From Comamonadaceae bacterium (GTDB lineage: Bacteria > Pseudomonadota > Gammaproteobacteria > Burkholderiales > Burkholderiaceae_C): a stretch of DNA of 64,000 nt. The notes beneath the pieces were generated by a model. It was not told the DNA's origin. It searched no databases and saw only the letters and a program-made list of their open reading frames with translations. The position numbers and the translations under genes were made by a program. Location: assembly GCA_015999985.1 (NCBI GenBank), contig JAECRA010000019.1:1-64000 (forward strand). The letters are read 5' to 3'. The first letter of the stretch is position 1; each line of letters opens with the position of its first letter. Shown piece after piece: positions 18,491 to 28,099 of this stretch.

Positions 18491-19471
18491 ATGAAAAGAA
18501 GTTTTTCCGGTGATCAGTCGGCAACGCTTTCGCTGCGGAGCCCTCCAATTCATGATCCGAACCAACTGACGGCTTTTCAGGAAAAGTTCGAGCAGTTCTT
18601 TGGCGGCATTCAGGTGGAACCGCTCTATGGCCATCCGTTGATGGTGACTGGCACGATCAGCACTTTCGGGCAAATGGGCATCCTGATCGGACAAGCGTCT
18701 CCTTCGCGTTGCATTCACCCAGCGTCCATTGGCGCTGACGACGCTATCTTGATGATGGGCATCTACGAGGGGCGCGGTTCGATCGGGGCTCGCTCCCGTG
18801 AATGGAGCATGGGCAATGGAGACATCGTTTTTGCTGGCTCCCATCACCCAGAGTCGGTGGCAATGCACACGTTGGCGCATTTGTGTCAAGTCACCCTGAG
18901 TCGCTCACTCTTGACATCCATGGGGGTGGATGTCGATGCCAGCATGCTGAAACCTTTGCGCGGACATTCGGCATCGGCCATGATGATGCGCTACGCCTAT
19001 ATGTTGCGTGACCATGATGAGCTGTCCACACCGGAATTGCGCCGTGCAGCCACGTTGCACATGCATGATTTGGCAGCTCTGGCGATGGGGGCTACAGGAG
19101 ACGTGGCCCATACAGCCCATGTCCGCGGCGCACGATCCGCGCGTGTCCTGGCCATCAAAAATGACATTGCAGCCCATTTCACCGACACATCACTGTCCGC
19201 GGAGGTGCTCGCTAAGCGCCAGGGCATCACCCCCCGCTATCTTCATATGCTGCTGGCACGTGAAGGCGTGGCTTTCAGTGCCCTGGTGAGGGAGCAACGA
19301 CTCGCCCTGGTGTACCGCCGATTGCGAGACCCTCGCCTGCTGGCAAGCAGCATCCAGACCATCGCTTTTGATGCCGGTTTTGGGGATTTGTCCTATTTCA
19401 ACCGCAGCTTCAGGCAGCGCTACGGCATGACCCCTTCAGAGGCGCGGATACGGGAAGACACCTTGCAATAG
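18491..19471 (+). CDS. AraC family transcriptional regulator
   Basis: DNA-binding regulator with a C-terminal AraC-type double helix-turn-helix of about 100 residues: LSAEVLAKRQGITPRYLHMLLAREG for the first and IQTIAFDAGFGDLSYFNRSFRQRYGMTPSEAR for the second. The N-terminal ~200 residues resemble the AraC_binding_2 sensor type (acidic, cupin-like). Start at 18491 follows GGGG seven bases upstream and leaves the direct repeats AGTGAACT outside the gene; a start at 18392 (+33 residues) is also open. It lies between two CTERM protein genes and may control them. Confidence 0.88.
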   Translation: MKRSFSGDQSATLSLRSPPIHDPNQLTAFQEKFEQFFGGIQVEPLYGHPLMVTGTISTFGQMGILIGQASPSRCIHPASIGADDAILMMGIYEGRGSIGARSREWSMGNGDIVFAGSHHPESVAMHTLAHLCQVTLSRSLLTSMGVDVDASMLKPLRGHSASAMMMRYAYMLRDHDELSTPELRRAATLHMHDLAALAMGATGDVAHTAHVRGARSARVLAIKNDIAAHFTDTSLSAEVLAKRQGITPRYLHMLLAREGVAFSALVREQRLALVYRRLRDPRLLASSIQTIAFDAGFGDLSYFNRSFRQRYGMTPSEARIREDTLQ

Positions 19472-19723
19472 CTTGTGATCAACTCGAAGCAGAGGGGACC
19501 GGCCGGGCTCACTCTCGCAGAGCTATGTGCTGCAGATGTTAGGAGCGCACTGAGCTCCTGCGGCTAGCCTCTGGTATGAAAACTATTCACTAGATATGTG
19601 AAAAAAGTCTCAATCTTGTCATGTGTGAAGAGTGTGGTGACGGGGGCTTTCCAAAGAAAAAGCAAAGAATGCAATGAGTGCAAGTGCGGCTTTTCGTTCG
19701 CATTTCCTTACTGGGGTGTGATC

Positions 19724-20545
19724 ATGATCTTTGCTTCGCGTATCGGTGGTGCTGTGGTCCTGCTGGCAGCAGCCCTCTTTGGCTCCAATCTTCAGGCCGC
19801 GCCTGTATGGCTCCAGGTCAGCCCGGTGGGGACGTCAGGCACGAGTTTGACCGGGACTTTAGGCGGCGTTTCGGTGACCATGACGAGTTCAGGGCCAAGC
19901 ATTGCAAGTACGCCCAGTGTCAATCCTCCCTATAACTCCTACGACATTTGGGATAACAACGCCACAGACGTCATCAGCGGCAACACGGTCTACCCGAACG
20001 GTGCTGGGATATGGCCGGCATCTGCGATGGGCAACATGCAGTACGTCATTGCAGCCCGAGCTACTGCAAGCCTTGTAACTTTGCGGTTCGACCATCCTGT
20101 ATTCAATCCCCAGGTGCTGATCTACAGCCTTGACAACTCGCATGTGGACTTTTCACAAACCACGAATTTTGTGGGCGGTACGGCCAGCATTTCGGCCGTG
20201 ACCAATACGTCTGCGCAGTTCGTGGCTGGCACCAGAAGGCTTGATCGCCTGCCATTCAGCCCTTCCTTCCCGAGAGAAGGCTGTAGCAAAAGCACGGTAG
20301 CTGATCCAAACGTTCCAAGCGGGCGTGGGTGCGGGGTGATGCAATTGCAGGGCTACTATTCCGAAATCAAGATGATCTTCGTGACGGATGTAGGGGGCAA
20401 CGACGGTGTTGGCTTCCAGGTGGGCTATGACCCTGATGCTGCGAAGTCTGTCGCGGCAGTTCCGACACTAGCGCCTGCGGGCCTGGCTGCTCTGGGACTC
20501 ATCATGGCCGGTTTTTTTGGATGGCGCCGCCGCTCGCAACGGTGA
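19724..20545 (+). CDS. Secreted protein with VPTL-CTERM-like tail
   Basis: Exported protein of unknown function, 273 residues. ATG at 19724 follows GGGG and begins a signal peptide (RIGGAVVLLAAALFGSNLQA); the longer open frame from 19598 has no signal. The C-terminus reads AVPTLAPAGLAALGLIMAGFFGWRRRS: a short V-P-T-L motif, transmembrane helix and Arg cluster, as in CTERM exosortase substrates, but without the Trp-Gly of the canonical IPTLxxWG. The body is rich in Ser, Thr, Gly, with a Cys pair (GCSKS, GRGCGVM). Likely surface or extracellular. Confidence 0.78.
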   Translation: MIFASRIGGAVVLLAAALFGSNLQAAPVWLQVSPVGTSGTSLTGTLGGVSVTMTSSGPSIASTPSVNPPYNSYDIWDNNATDVISGNTVYPNGAGIWPASAMGNMQYVIAARATASLVTLRFDHPVFNPQVLIYSLDNSHVDFSQTTNFVGGTASISAVTNTSAQFVAGTRRLDRLPFSPSFPREGCSKSTVADPNVPSGRGCGVMQLQGYYSEIKMIFVTDVGGNDGVGFQVGYDPDAAKSVAAVPTLAPAGLAALGLIMAGFFGWRRRSQR

Positions 20546-20671
20546 AGACCTGTCAAGAGTGAAGGTGTTGACGACCCATAGTTGGAGTCGTCACCCCTGA
20601 GTTTAGATTCAAGATCCGAGTTCTTGTAGCATCGGTGGCCTGTTCCAGGGCACTTTTGCCAAAAACGCTTC

Positions 20672-21790
20672 ATGAATACGGAAACTCAATTGCTCGACCC
20701 GCTTTCCCGCATCCGTCAGGACGTACAGGGCATGCACGCCTATGCGGTACAGGATTCAGCGGGCATGCTGAAGCTGGACGCGATGGAGAATTCGCACCGC
20801 CTGCCATCTGTGCTTCGAGCTGAGCTGGGCAGACGTCTGGGCGAGGTGGCCATCAATCGTTACCCCGGCGCGCGCGTGGAGGATCTGAAACTGGCTCTGG
20901 CCAAGTACGCTGAGCTGCCTTCAGATTGGTCGTTGATGTTGGGCAATGGTTCGGACGAACTCATCAGCCTGCTGGCCATGGCATTTGTGCGGCCAGGCTC
21001 GGCGCAAGAGCCCGAGGTGATCCTGGCTCCTCTGCCAGGCTTTGTGATGTACGGCATGAGTGCGCAGTTCCAGGGGCTGGCCTTTCGAGGCGTGCCGCTC
21101 ACAGAGCAGTTTGAATTGGACGAAGCGGCCATGCTGGAGGCCATTGCGATGCATCGCCCGGCTGTGCTTTACCTGGCTTATCCCAACAATCCCACCGGCA
21201 CGCTCTGGAACCAGGGCGTAATTGACCGCCTTATAGATGCCCAGGGCGCGCAAGGGGGGCTGGTGGTCATGGATGAAGCCTACCAACCCTTTGCTGCCCG
21301 CAGCTGGATGGAGTCGGTCCAGGCTGAACCTGATCGGCACCGGCACGTGCTGGTTATGCGCACGCTCAGCAAGTTCGGCTTGGCGGGTGTGCGTCTCGGT
21401 TATCTCATGGGCCCTGCAGCTATCGTTCATCAGCTCGACAAACTGCGCCCTCCGTATAACGTGAGTGTGCTGAATGCAGAATGCGCCTTGTTTGCCTTGG
21501 AGCATCAGGATGTGTTCGCCCAGCAGGCTGTAGATATACGCACTGAGCGTGAAAAGCTCGTCGCGGCGCTGAACGCACTGCCTGGTGTGCATGCTTATCC
21601 CAGCGAAGCGAATATGCTGCTGGTGCGACTGCCTGACGCCGCGAAAACCTTCAATGGCATGAGGGCGCGAAAGGTCTTGGTCAAGAACGTTTCTACAATG
21701 CATGTTTTACTGGCCAATTGCCTGCGACTGACCGTGGGCACTCAGAGTGAAAATGAGCAGATGCTGGCCGCTCTGCAAGCATCCCTATGA
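20672..21790 (+). CDS. hisC: Histidinol-phosphate aminotransferase
   Basis: PLP-dependent aminotransferase converting imidazole-acetol phosphate to L-histidinol phosphate. 372 residues, fold-type I: NGSDELI (phosphate cup), YPNNPTGT at 170-177, Asp201 (MDEAY) against the PLP ring nitrogen, and Schiff-base Lys234 in TLSKFGLAG. Resumes the his gene order after the AraC/CTERM insertion. Overlaps hisB by ATGA. Confidence 0.97.
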   Translation: MNTETQLLDPLSRIRQDVQGMHAYAVQDSAGMLKLDAMENSHRLPSVLRAELGRRLGEVAINRYPGARVEDLKLALAKYAELPSDWSLMLGNGSDELISLLAMAFVRPGSAQEPEVILAPLPGFVMYGMSAQFQGLAFRGVPLTEQFELDEAAMLEAIAMHRPAVLYLAYPNNPTGTLWNQGVIDRLIDAQGAQGGLVVMDEAYQPFAARSWMESVQAEPDRHRHVLVMRTLSKFGLAGVRLGYLMGPAAIVHQLDKLRPPYNVSVLNAECALFALEHQDVFAQQAVDIRTEREKLVAALNALPGVHAYPSEANMLLVRLPDAAKTFNGMRARKVLVKNVSTMHVLLANCLRLTVGTQSENEQMLAALQASL

Positions 21791-22383
21791 ATATTCCACG
21801 TACCGCAGAAGTCACCCGCAATACCGCCGAGACCAAAATCAAGGTCAGCCTCAACCTGGACGGCAAAGGCCAGTCACGTCTGGCGACGGGCATTGGCTTT
21901 TTTGACCATATGCTCGATCAGATTGCCCGCCACGGCATGATTGATCTTGACGTCCAGTGCGAGGGCGACTTGCATATTGACGGCCACCACTCGGTGGAAG
22001 ACGTAGGCATTGCCATCGGCCAGGCCGTCAAGGAAGCGGTGGGCGACAAGAAAGGCATCACCCGCTACGGTCACAGCTACGTCCCATTGGATGAGGCGCT
22101 TTCTCGGGTGGTGATCGACTTCTCTGGCCGCCCTGGCCTGGTGTCTGACGTGAAATTCACCAGCGGCATGATTGGCAGTTTCGACACCCAGTTGTTCCAC
22201 GAGTTCTTTCAGGGCTTTGTCAATCACGCGTTTGTCACGCTGCACATTGACAACCTCAAAGGCGTCAACGCCCACCACCAGGCCGAAACCGTATTCAAGG
22301 CTTTTGGCCGTGCGCTTCGCATGGCACTGACGCCTGACCCACGTGCCGAAGGGCAAATACCTTCAACCAAGGGTGTGCTTTAA
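21787..22383 (+). CDS. hisB: Imidazoleglycerol-phosphate dehydratase
   Basis: Manganese enzyme dehydrating imidazoleglycerol phosphate. 198 residues: monofunctional, without the N-terminal histidinol-phosphatase of E. coli HisB, so phosphatase activity must come from another gene. Metal-binding histidine motifs [21 protein letters not shown] and [17 protein letters not shown] are present. Followed convergently by the inverted efflux operon. Confidence 0.98.
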   Translation: MNIPRTAEVTRNTAETKIKVSLNLDGKGQSRLATGIGFFDHMLDQIARHGMIDLDVQCEGDLHIDGHHSVEDVGIAIGQAVKEAVGDKKGITRYGHSYVPLDEALSRVVIDFSGRPGLVSDVKFTSGMIGSFDTQLFHEFFQGFVNHAFVTLHIDNLKGVNAHHQAETVFKAFGRALRMALTPDPRAEGQIPSTKGVL

Positions 22384-22411
22384 GGCCTGCTAACACGCCC
22401 TAGTCGCTTGT

Positions 22412-23902
22412 TCAAGGTCTGGGCGCGGACCCCAGCGCGCCCGTTGCCAGCGCCAGTGTGACCGCAGCCGATTGAGCGGCGGCACGTGCGTCGGCCAGAA
22501 GTTGTCCAGCTTCGAGCAGTTGTGTTTCGGCCAAGGTGACGGCCGTGACGGTCCCTATCCCGTGGCGATAAGCGTCTGATGCCGCCTCCTGAGTCACACG
22601 GGAGGCCATACGCAGCTGCGTCGCAGCCTCTACAGAAGCCAGCGCTGTGAAAAGCGCATCCTGGGCGACTACTATTTGCTGCACAGCCTGTTGGCGTACT
22701 CTATCAAGACGTGCCTGGGCTGCTTCTACGCGCTGATACGCCTGCATCTGCATGGATGAGCGGGTTTCGCCGTCCCATAGAGGAATGGTGACGCCGATGA
22801 ACGCGCCGACCCCGGAGCCACTGCCAGAGAGATTGAGCGTGGGGCCATCTTGCCCCAAGCCAGGCAAAGTCGTCACATTGCTTGCGCTGCTTCGTGAGGC
22901 TGAAGCTGCCAGGAATACTTTGGGCATTCGGGCCGCTTCCGTTGCCTTGGCGCCTGCACGGCTGGCTTGGAGCGTCGCGTAGGCAGCCTGGATATCCGGA
23001 CGGCGAGCAAGGGCGTCCGCCACGAGACGCTCGATGGGCTCCTTGTCTGCAAGTCCGAGTCGAGGATTCGGAGCTTCTGCCAGTTTCAGGGGTGTCAGCG
23101 GTGAGATGCCCATTGCGGCAATCAGAGAGTGGTAGGTGTCGCGCTCTCTTCCGTTGGCCTGTACCCTGGCAAGATCCGCCTGAGCAACCGCCTGCTGGGC
23201 ATGAGCCACTTCAAGCACGGTGCCAATACCTTGTTTAAAGCGTGCCTGGGCGGCTTCCAGGACCTGGCGGCTGTTGGCCAAGGCGCTTTGCGCTACGCCC
23301 ACTCGTGCCCGCGCAGCACTGTGAGCATAGTAGGCCAGGCTGACCGCTTCAATGATTTGCTGATGGGCTGCGGTGAATCCAATGTTGGCGACCATGGCCT
23401 CATGCCCAGCTCCTTCTGCAATAGCCGCGCGCTCGCCAAAGTCGAACAGCAGCCACTGAAGCGAAAGAATGCCCGCAGCCGCGTGGCCATTTCTTTCGCT
23501 GTCCACAGACACTATCTGGCCACCAGCTTCTCCATGCCGGTGCCGCGCACCTGCCAGCACCGTGGCAGATAGCCTGGGAAGCCAGCTTCTTTGTGCTATC
23601 TCGGTCGTCGTGGCGGCATTTCGTGCTGCAATCCACGCGATCCGGGTGGCAGGGTGGTTGCGCTGCGCGAGATCTATCAACTCCGCCAGGGAATACGGGT
23701 GGAGTGTATCTATGCCTGGCGTGGGGCTGAGCTCTGCCAGAGCCGGCTTTGGCGGCAGAACGAAATCCTTGGAGCTGCTGTTCGGTTGCCAGGCCGCGTC
23801 CGGACGAGGAGGCGCCAGCTGAGGAGTTGGCGTTGCGCAACCGCCGAGCATTCCCAGCGTGACAGAAAAGGCCAGGAGCCTAGATGGGGATAGGGTTGAC
23901 AT
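22412..23902 (-). CDS. Outer-membrane efflux lipoprotein (TolC/NodT family, MdtP-like)
   Basis: Outer-membrane channel of a tripartite efflux pump. 496 residues from ATG 23902, giving signal and lipobox GMLGGC with Cys22; the start lies inside the mdtO-like gene (23-bp overlap). Two OEP repeats (PF02321) are visible with coiled-coil segments such as ARARVGVAQSALANSRQVLEAAQARFKQGIGT and its second copy near the C-terminus (YRHGIGTVTAVTLAETQLLEAGQ). Last gene of a ytcA-mdtN-mdtO-mdtP-like operon, whose E. coli counterpart handles sulfa drugs and small aromatics. Confidence 0.92.
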   Translation of the reverse strand: MSTLSPSRLLAFSVTLGMLGGCATPTPQLAPPRPDAAWQPNSSSKDFVLPPKPALAELSPTPGIDTLHPYSLAELIDLAQRNHPATRIAWIAARNAATTTEIAQRSWLPRLSATVLAGARHRHGEAGGQIVSVDSERNGHAAAGILSLQWLLFDFGERAAIAEGAGHEAMVANIGFTAAHQQIIEAVSLAYYAHSAARARVGVAQSALANSRQVLEAAQARFKQGIGTVLEVAHAQQAVAQADLARVQANGRERDTYHSLIAAMGISPLTPLKLAEAPNPRLGLADKEPIERLVADALARRPDIQAAYATLQASRAGAKATEAARMPKVFLAASASRSSASNVTTLPGLGQDGPTLNLSGSGSGVGAFIGVTIPLWDGETRSSMQMQAYQRVEAAQARLDRVRQQAVQQIVVAQDALFTALASVEAATQLRMASRVTQEAASDAYRHGIGTVTAVTLAETQLLEAGQLLADARAAAQSAAVTLALATGALGSAPRP

Positions 23903-25814
23903 CGGTTTGCTTCTGTACTGCATCGACCACGGTTTGCAAGGGCTGCTGCAGCCATGAAATTCGCGTAGGGACCAACAACTCTTCAGTGGCCGTCTCGGTT
24001 TCAATCTGCCGGGCCAGTGAATTCAGCAGTTTGCTCAAGGCAGGATCACCGTCCTGAAGAGCAATCGGTCCAGTCAATGCATAGGTCGATTCCAACGTCC
24101 GTTCACGTTGCGCTATCCACTGCGGGTCGGGCTGCACGTTGGAGGGCTCGTAAGCCAAAAGGGCCAGGTCCGTAGCCGCGGCGGAATATCCGGCTTCAAC
24201 TTTGGCCAACTCGACATGGGCCAGTCGAGTTGCCGGCGCTTGGGCGATGCGCGCCAGCCGGCGCAGCATCAGGGCCAGGAGGGAGTCCAGCCGAGAGGCC
24301 ACACTTACGGGCCACAGACGTGTGAAAACGAGGTAGACGACCGCATTGCCGATCAGAATGCCAACGACCCGGTCACGAGCCAGCCCCAGGTCGTAAGACG
24401 GTCCGTTCCCCTGCAGCACGCAAAGATAAAACGCAAAAGCGATCTGAAAACCCGCATAGGAGATGCGAGAGCTGCCTGCTGCTACCCAGCTTGCACCCAA
24501 CGTGACCGCAAAGACCAAGCCAAGTAGACCTGCCAGACCGCTTATGGCTGGCAATATCCAGAGCAGAGCCACCAGGCTGAGGGCAGCACCGAGCAGGCAA
24601 CCTGCGATGCGCAAGCTCAGCTTCTGTACAGTTTCACCGGTGGTGCTCAGCGCGACGATGAAGCAGGTGATGAAGGCTGTGTGAATGCCATTCCAGCCTA
24701 ACGCGTGATAAAAAAGATAGCAAAACATGGCTGCACCGGTCGCTTTGATCGCAAAGCGCGTGTGCCCTGGGTTGCTGAACGCGTCGGCTGCGAAAAAGCC
24801 TGCGCTTCCCTCTGGGTCGGTCGGAGCCGGCTCACCAGTATTCGTAAAGTGAGCGAGCGTCCGTCGCAACGCGGCCATTGCACAGTGGGCGGGCTCAGGC
24901 AGTGCAGTGGCGGAAAAGACCGGCAACTCCACTTCGACTGGGTAAGCCCCGTTCTCCAAGATGTCGGCCATGCCTTCCAGCGTGTTCGCCACGCTGATCC
25001 GCACCTCCGGTATCGTCAAAGAATGGTCCAGCGAATCGACAAGGACAAGCACGCGCGTGATGGATTCGCTGGCGTGGCTTAGAGCATGGATGGTTTCTGC
25101 GGAGCTGGTGTGCTCCAGCCTGGCAAGCCGCAACCAGGACTGGATTTCAGCTGTGCCTTGCATCCGCAGTTGTCGCAATTCATCGCGGCTCTCATCATCG
25201 GCAGCTCGCAGCACGGTTGCCGCGGCCGCCAGTCGGTGTGCCAATGCAGCTTCAGCCAGACGGCGTGGCGCTGGCCCGAACAGCAGATTGACGGCTGTCG
25301 ACACGCCCACAGGGATGGCCACCATCAGCCAGGCATAGAGCAACGCGCGTGTCGCCAATTCGCCTATCGGAAGCGCGCCGATCAGTGAGAGCGCATAGGT
25401 GGTGATCAAGGCCAGGATCCCGCCCACAGGGGCCAGCTTGCTTGCTGAGGTCAGGAAAAACAAGGCAAACGCAATCAGGGTCATGCTGGCCAGCAGGGCG
25501 GCAGGCTGGCCAATCAGGCCGTTGGCCATCAGCGCCACCAGGCCGATCAGCAGGGATGCCAGCACCAGCATACCCAATCCCACGGCGACGCTAGTGGCGC
25601 GGTCTGCTCGGATCAGAAAGAAGCCCACATAGGCTGTCAGCGCGACCTCTGGCGTGTGGAACCACTCGGCCACGGCCACGCTCAGCGTGCAGATCAGCGT
25701 CAAACGCAGGGCGAACTCAAGCCGCCCCGGCGTGGGGCGCAGGAGAGCGGGCAGGGACCACAGTTGAGGCATCAGCGCCGTGGATGCAGCAGATTCAAGG
25801 GCAGGCGCTGCCAT
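23880..25814 (-). CDS. FUSC-family inner-membrane transporter (MdtO-like)
   Basis: Inner-membrane pump component of the FUSC/aromatic acid exporter family (as MdtO, AaeB). 644 residues with two blocks of about five to six hydrophobic spans (near 30-180 and 370-500), each followed by a cytoplasmic region. The family sequence AGCLLGAALSLVALLWILP and SRISYAGFQIAFAFYL is present. Overlaps both neighbours (20 bp with the membrane-fusion gene, 23 bp with the channel gene). Confidence 0.9.
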   Translation of the reverse strand: MAAPALESAASTALMPQLWSLPALLRPTPGRLEFALRLTLICTLSVAVAEWFHTPEVALTAYVGFFLIRADRATSVAVGLGMLVLASLLIGLVALMANGLIGQPAALLASMTLIAFALFFLTSASKLAPVGGILALITTYALSLIGALPIGELATRALLYAWLMVAIPVGVSTAVNLLFGPAPRRLAEAALAHRLAAAATVLRAADDESRDELRQLRMQGTAEIQSWLRLARLEHTSSAETIHALSHASESITRVLVLVDSLDHSLTIPEVRISVANTLEGMADILENGAYPVEVELPVFSATALPEPAHCAMAALRRTLAHFTNTGEPAPTDPEGSAGFFAADAFSNPGHTRFAIKATGAAMFCYLFYHALGWNGIHTAFITCFIVALSTTGETVQKLSLRIAGCLLGAALSLVALLWILPAISGLAGLLGLVFAVTLGASWVAAGSSRISYAGFQIAFAFYLCVLQGNGPSYDLGLARDRVVGILIGNAVVYLVFTRLWPVSVASRLDSLLALMLRRLARIAQAPATRLAHVELAKVEAGYSAAATDLALLAYEPSNVQPDPQWIAQRERTLESTYALTGPIALQDGDPALSKLLNSLARQIETETATEELLVPTRISWLQQPLQTVVDAVQKQTDVNPIPI

Positions 25815-26844
25815 GGCGGATCTCGATCACCGCGCTCGCACCCAGCCGCATCAGGCCGTCGGGGGGCTCATGCAAATCTACGCGCACGGGAAAACGCTGT
25901 GCCACGCGGACCCAATTCATGGATTTCTGCACATATGGAAGACTTCGCGGCAAGGCAATGCGATCCGCATCCAAGACTCCCGCTCCAATGCCCTGAACCG
26001 TGCCGCGAAGCGCTGTGCGCCGGTCGATCATGGAATACACCGTCGCGCAGTCTCCCTTCGCAATTTTCGAGAGATCCGACTCGCGCATATTGGCCACGGC
26101 AGACCACTCGTTGGAAACCACCAGAGTGAAAAGCGATTGGGAAGGCGCGACGATTTCTCCGCTGGTCACGGTCAGGCCGGCAACGCGACCATCATGTGGT
26201 GCGCGAACTGTCGCGCTGGCCAGCGCATGCCGTGCGAGCCCCAAGGCGGCTTCCCGTGCGCGCACTGTTGCCAGGCCTCCGTCATCTGTTCCCACGGCCT
26301 GTCCGGCAGCGCGCGCCTGCTCCTGGGCCTGACGCAAGCTCGTCTCGGCGTCGCGCTCTGCCGTTTCAGCTTGGTCCAGTTGCTGCTGCGGGACGTAGCC
26401 CTTGGCCGCCAGGGGGCGTAGCCTCTCTACTGTGCGATGAGCAAGGGCCAGGTTGGTTTCGGCTCTGCGCGTCTGGTCGGCTGCCTGTGACACGGCGGAG
26501 CGTTGCGTGTGAACGCCGCGCTGCTGCGTCGCCAGCGTTGCACGGGCCAGTGCCAAGTCAGCCTCCGCCTGATTAACGGCTAATTGCAGCGGTTCGGGGT
26601 CGATCTGGAACAGCTCTTCACCGGCCCGGACGCTACTGTTTTCTTTCACCGCAATGCGGCTGATGCGCCCCCCGACCGTCGAGGCGATGTGGACCACCTC
26701 AGCATCGAGCGTGGCATCATCCGAAGAAACCATCTGAGTTTTCTGATGGAGCAGCCAGGCACCTGCGCCTATGGCCACTGCCACGACGGCGATCACGAAA
26801 GCGCGCCGCCACTTGAGGGGACGATGCTGGCCAGCAGCTCTCAT
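25795..26844 (-). CDS. HlyD-family membrane fusion protein (MdtN/EmrA-like)
   Basis: Periplasmic adaptor linking the inner-membrane FUSC protein to the outer channel. 349 residues from ATG 26844, chosen because a single N-terminal membrane helix (RRAFVIAVVAVAIGAGAWLL) follows. The biotin-lipoyl-like halves (VGGRISRIAVKENSSVRAGEELFQID and VRAPHDGRVAGLTVTSGEIV) flank a long alpha-helical coiled-coil hairpin with QAEADLALARATLATQQ. Overlaps the ytcA-like gene by 4 bp. Confidence 0.92.
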   Translation of the reverse strand: MRAAGQHRPLKWRRAFVIAVVAVAIGAGAWLLHQKTQMVSSDDATLDAEVVHIASTVGGRISRIAVKENSSVRAGEELFQIDPEPLQLAVNQAEADLALARATLATQQRGVHTQRSAVSQAADQTRRAETNLALAHRTVERLRPLAAKGYVPQQQLDQAETAERDAETSLRQAQEQARAAGQAVGTDDGGLATVRAREAALGLARHALASATVRAPHDGRVAGLTVTSGEIVAPSQSLFTLVVSNEWSAVANMRESDLSKIAKGDCATVYSMIDRRTALRGTVQGIGAGVLDADRIALPRSLPYVQKSMNWVRVAQRFPVRVDLHEPPDGLMRLGASAVIEIRHGSACP

Positions 26845-27128
26845 GGCAGTGCTCCCGCAGCGAAAAACCACAAAACCAGTGCCAGCAGAAACCCGCCAGC
26901 AAGGCAAAGAGCCAGTGGCCAGGGCCAGGTGGCTCCCGCGCCCATGAGAACCATGACCACGCGTACGGCTACTGCCAGCATGCCCCAGAGCAGTGCAAAC
27001 AGCAACCAGGAAGGAAAGTAAGCGCCAAAGAAAACGTGGCTCGGTGCGCTGGATGAGCCGCAGCCTGCAAGGAGCAGACTAAATGTCGCGCAGGCTGCTT
27101 GCCTGTAGTTGAAGTCGTCAGAACGCAT
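26841..27128 (-). CDS. YtcA-like small membrane lipoprotein
   Basis: 95-residue predicted lipoprotein: signal with lipobox LLLAGC (Cys23), then two transmembrane helices (about 40-60 and 70-92). The E. coli mdtNOP operon is preceded by ytcA, a protein of the same size and layout, and the gene order here is the same. AAGGTG lies nine bases before the ATG. Function unknown; possibly helps assemble the pump. Confidence 0.8.
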   Translation of the reverse strand: MRSDDFNYRQAACATFSLLLAGCGSSSAPSHVFFGAYFPSWLLFALLWGMLAVAVRVVMVLMGAGATWPWPLALCLAGGFLLALVLWFFAAGALP

Positions 27129-27132
27129 GAAC

Positions 27133-27315
27133 TTATGCACCTTGGGTGAGCGGCAGGCCTGATGGGGACATGCTGTTGGCAATCCAAGCCTCGAAATCCT
27201 TGCAGATTACCCAGGCGGCGATCTCGCCCAGGTGAGGCCGATAATGGTAACTCACCGCTTGGGTAAGGCCATGGGACATTCCGAATGACTGGCGCCAAAA
27301 ACTGAATAAAATCAT
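27133..27315 (-). CDS. Possible small ORF ahead of the efflux operon
   Basis: Open frame of 60 codons (48 from an internal ATG preceded by GGA) whose stop lies 4 bp before the ytcA-like start. The close spacing would suit translational coupling or a leader peptide. The residues (for example [21 protein letters not shown]) match no family I recognise. It occupies most of the divergent gap with hisH, so it may be chance. Confidence 0.25.
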   Translation of the reverse strand: MILFSFWRQSFGMSHGLTQAVSYHYRPHLGEIAAWVICKDFEAWIANSMSPSGLPLTQGA

Positions 27316-27346
27316 CTTGCTGCGCTATGTGAATGCGCCAGGAATT

Positions 27347-28018
27347 ATGAATCCTTTAGTTAACCAGACCGTTGCGGTAATCGATTACGGCATGGGCAAC
27401 CTGCGCTCTGTGGCGCAGGCTGTCATGCATGCCACTGCGGATACGCGCGTCAAGGCGATCGTGACCTCTGACGCCAGTGTGGTCAGAGATGCGCATCGGG
27501 TGGTTCTGCCCGGACAGGGCGCCATGGCAGACTGCATGCAGCAACTTCGCGCATCTGGCCTGCTTGAAGCGGTTCTGGACGCCGCCAGCACCAAGCCGCT
27601 CTTTGGGGTTTGTGTGGGTATGCAGATGCTGCTCGATCACAGCGCAGAAGGCCATACGTTGGAAGGTACCCCCGGCTTGGGCCTGATTCCCGGGCAGGTG
27701 GTGAAGTTCGACATTGCTGGACGCACGGCACCGGATGGCAGCCGTTTCAAGGTTCCACAAATGGGTTGGAACCGCGTCAAACAGGCGCAACCTCATGCTG
27801 TATGGGATGGAGTTCCTGATGACAGCTGGTTCTACTTCGTACACAGCTACTATGCACGCCCGTCCCAGGCGCAGCATTGCGTCGGACAGGCAGACTATGG
27901 TGGCAGTTTTGCCGCCGCCATTGCGCGCGATAATATTTTCGCCACTCAATTCCACCCTGAAAAGAGTGCTGCTCAAGGGCTAGCCCTTTATCGCAATTTC
28001 CTCCACTGGGAACCTTGA
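27347..28018 (+). CDS. hisH: Imidazole glycerol phosphate synthase, glutaminase subunit
   Basis: Class I glutamine amidotransferase subunit supplying ammonia to HisF. 223 residues from ATG 27347, which begins the family's [16 protein letters not shown]. Catalytic triad Cys89 (GVCVGMQ), His203 and Glu205 (QFHPEKS). The his run resumes here after the inverted efflux operon; 81 bp to hisA. Confidence 0.98.
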   Translation: MNPLVNQTVAVIDYGMGNLRSVAQAVMHATADTRVKAIVTSDASVVRDAHRVVLPGQGAMADCMQQLRASGLLEAVLDAASTKPLFGVCVGMQMLLDHSAEGHTLEGTPGLGLIPGQVVKFDIAGRTAPDGSRFKVPQMGWNRVKQAQPHAVWDGVPDDSWFYFVHSYYARPSQAQHCVGQADYGGSFAAAIARDNIFATQFHPEKSAAQGLALYRNFLHWEP

Positions 28019-28099
28019 ATTCAAGGCCGCCCGGCCAGATGCTCGCGCATGGGGCGCGAACAACCCGCCTGGGCTCTCGCAACGCTTTATCTAATCGCC

